This document shows, piece after piece, positions 63,016 to 64,000 of a DNA stretch of 64,000 nucleotides. Each line of letters starts with the position of its first letter. Position 1 is the stretch's first letter. A program made the translations under genes and the position numbers. Source of the DNA: an uncultured Acidimicrobiales bacterium (GTDB taxonomy: Bacteria; Actinomycetota; Acidimicrobiia; Acidimicrobiales; CATQHL01); NCBI GenBank assembly GCA_958295925.1, contig CATQHL010000001.1:402676-466675 (forward strand), written 5' to 3'. The notes below the pieces were generated by a model that had not been told where the DNA came from, did no database searches, and was given only the letters and a program-made list of their open reading frames with translations.

Positions 63016-64000
63016 CTATGCCCGGGGAGGTTTTGTTTTCCAGAGTCGAACAATAAATCTGCTCTCCTCTTCTATCAAATCAGGCTCAGTTCCATTGTGC
63101 TCACGCATCGAACTAATTAACTTGTTGCGGATACCCATTCCTTGATGCTCAATATACTGATAATCGCGAATGATATCTTTAAGCAGTTTGTTTCGAGTAA
63201 CTCTATTACCTTCTTTTATCTTCTCTACTGTGGCACCGTTTGGCAGTTTTCCTGGTGAAATGACCTCAAGTCGATCGCTGTACAGCGATACCTCGATATC
63301 CGTGCCAGCAATGGTGTAGTCACGATGGACAACTGCGTTTACTATCGCCTCTCTTATGGCGCTTTCCGGGAGTTCCTTTTTATTGGTTCGAACGGCCCCG
63401 TTCAACCGAGCCTCGGAACGAATATTGCGCATCACAAAGTCCTGGGCACGATCTATGACACCTTTTTCAATTATTTGCTGGTCTGTTGTTCGGCTTGAGA
63501 CCAGCGGACCTCGGATTATCTCGTTGTCGATCCGGTTGTAGTCTTTTTCTTCGCCAGGATACGCTGTCGCCGTTATTCCTGCTTGAGGCAGCCTGCGGTT
63601 TGGGTTCTTTCCAAAGAGCAGCAAACCGGCCGCCGTGGCCAGCAACTCATCTTCGTGTTCTGTCAAGATGTCTAGATTAGTAAGTATTTTGCTCCAAGAT
63701 TCTTGCTCATCTAGACTTGGAGCATCGCGTTTCAGGATGACTATAAAATAATTTTCTACTCTATCGAGATCAAGACTACAAATATTTGTGTGAGGTACAG
63801 GCTTTATCTCATAGCGGGCGATTTGGGCAGTTTTATGCAGTCGCCAGATTTCCTCACGAGTGGCAACTCGCGACGTGGTGCCAGATCGAAAAAATGCAGT
63901 CCAATCGTTTCCTACCTTTGCCTCATACGGCTTTTCAAACAAATCAGAATGCAGGTTAATTACGACAACTTCCTTGTCTTCATCTAGCACAACAGTACGC
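63016..64000 (-). CDS. AlbA_2/RecG-like ATP-binding protein (5' end outside window)
   Basis: The visible 328 codons match the family of putative DNA-binding AlbA_2-domain proteins with a C-terminal ATPase-like half. The partial N-terminal domain ends with AFFRSGTTSRVATREEIWRLH. The C-terminal part has LPESAIREAIVNAVVHRDY and GKLPNGATVEKIKEGNRVTRN, then YIEHQGMGIRNKL. The frame is open to base 64000. Such proteins occur widely as regulators or defence accessory genes. AT-rich relative to the operon on its left. Confidence 0.82.
   Translation of the reverse strand, partial: RTVVLDEDKEVVVINLHSDLFEKPYEAKVGNDWTAFFRSGTTSRVATREEIWRLHKTAQIARYEIKPVPHTNICSLDLDRVENYFIVILKRDAPSLDEQESWSKILTNLDILTEHEDELLATAAGLLLFGKNPNRRLPQAGITATAYPGEEKDYNRIDNEIIRGPLVSSRTTDQQIIEKGVIDRAQDFVMRNIRSEARLNGAVRTNKKELPESAIREAIVNAVVHRDYTIAGTDIEVSLYSDRLEVISPGKLPNGATVEKIKEGNRVTRNKLLKDIIRDYQYIEHQGMGIRNKLISSMREHNGTEPDLIEEESRFIVRLWKTKPPRA

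Overview
The window comes from a GC-rich bacterium. The long GC-rich genes, frequent GTG/TTG starts, lipobox-bearing binding proteins and the catabolic gene content fit an actinobacterium (perhaps Acidimicrobiia-like) or a Chloroflexota member, but nothing in the sequence decides this. No tRNA, rRNA, CRISPR array or transposase was seen.

Layout. (1) 1-9781, GC-rich catabolic block: a tandem-domain nitrilase-like amidohydrolase, an IclR regulator, then a forward run of CoA-transferase, cyclase-family hydrolase, MmgE/PrpD protein and HyuB/HyuA hydantoinase-oxoprolinase subunits. (2) 9864-14340, a lower-GC four-gene cassette (GHKL ATPase, two unknown proteins A and B, PP-loop 'PAPS-reductase-like' protein); the ATPase is interrupted at a run of 11 G. 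(3) 14409-34152, catabolism and transport resume: acyl-CoA dehydrogenase, fused indolepyruvate:ferredoxin oxidoreductase-type protein, an orphan family-5 binding protein, a complete branched-chain-amino-acid/amide-type ABC transporter (LivH-M-K-G-F), a cysteine-hydrolase-family protein, an SMP-30 lactonase, a four-gene molybdenum hydroxylase with a naturally split large subunit, and a cupin. Together these look like uptake and degradation of a nitrogen-containing (hetero)cyclic or amide compound; the substrate is not known. (4) 34207-64000, a defence-like island: ParB-like protein, decayed PD-(D/E)XK nuclease, D12-class adenine methyltransferase, a 1,898-residue DUF4011/DUF3320-type helicase-nuclease, a second version of the GHKL/A/B/PP-loop cassette, an exonuclease remnant, a frameshifted DUF4238 gene, a duplicated pair of membrane-anchored coiled-coil genes with a conserved leader, a PLD-SNF2 helicase plus Eco57I-like methyltransferase operon, a decayed copy of that methyltransferase, a small membrane protein and an AlbA_2/RecG-like protein running off the right edge.

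The strongest candidate for an undescribed system is the GHKL-ATPase / A / B / PP-loop cassette. It occurs twice in one window in strongly diverged forms, with conserved order GHKL-A-B but the PP-loop gene moved from last to first. A second theme is slippage-prone DNA inside the accessory genes: G11 in one GHKL ATPase, 19 copies of a 5-bp unit in the methyltransferase, 33-bp and 21-bp expansions in the two coiled-coil paralogues, 30-bp repeats in protein B2 and Gly-rich expansions in the helicase. The methyltransferase is followed by a roughly 65-bp segment present three times, once in each reading frame, so that whichever frame leaves the 5-bp repeat enters one copy in frame.
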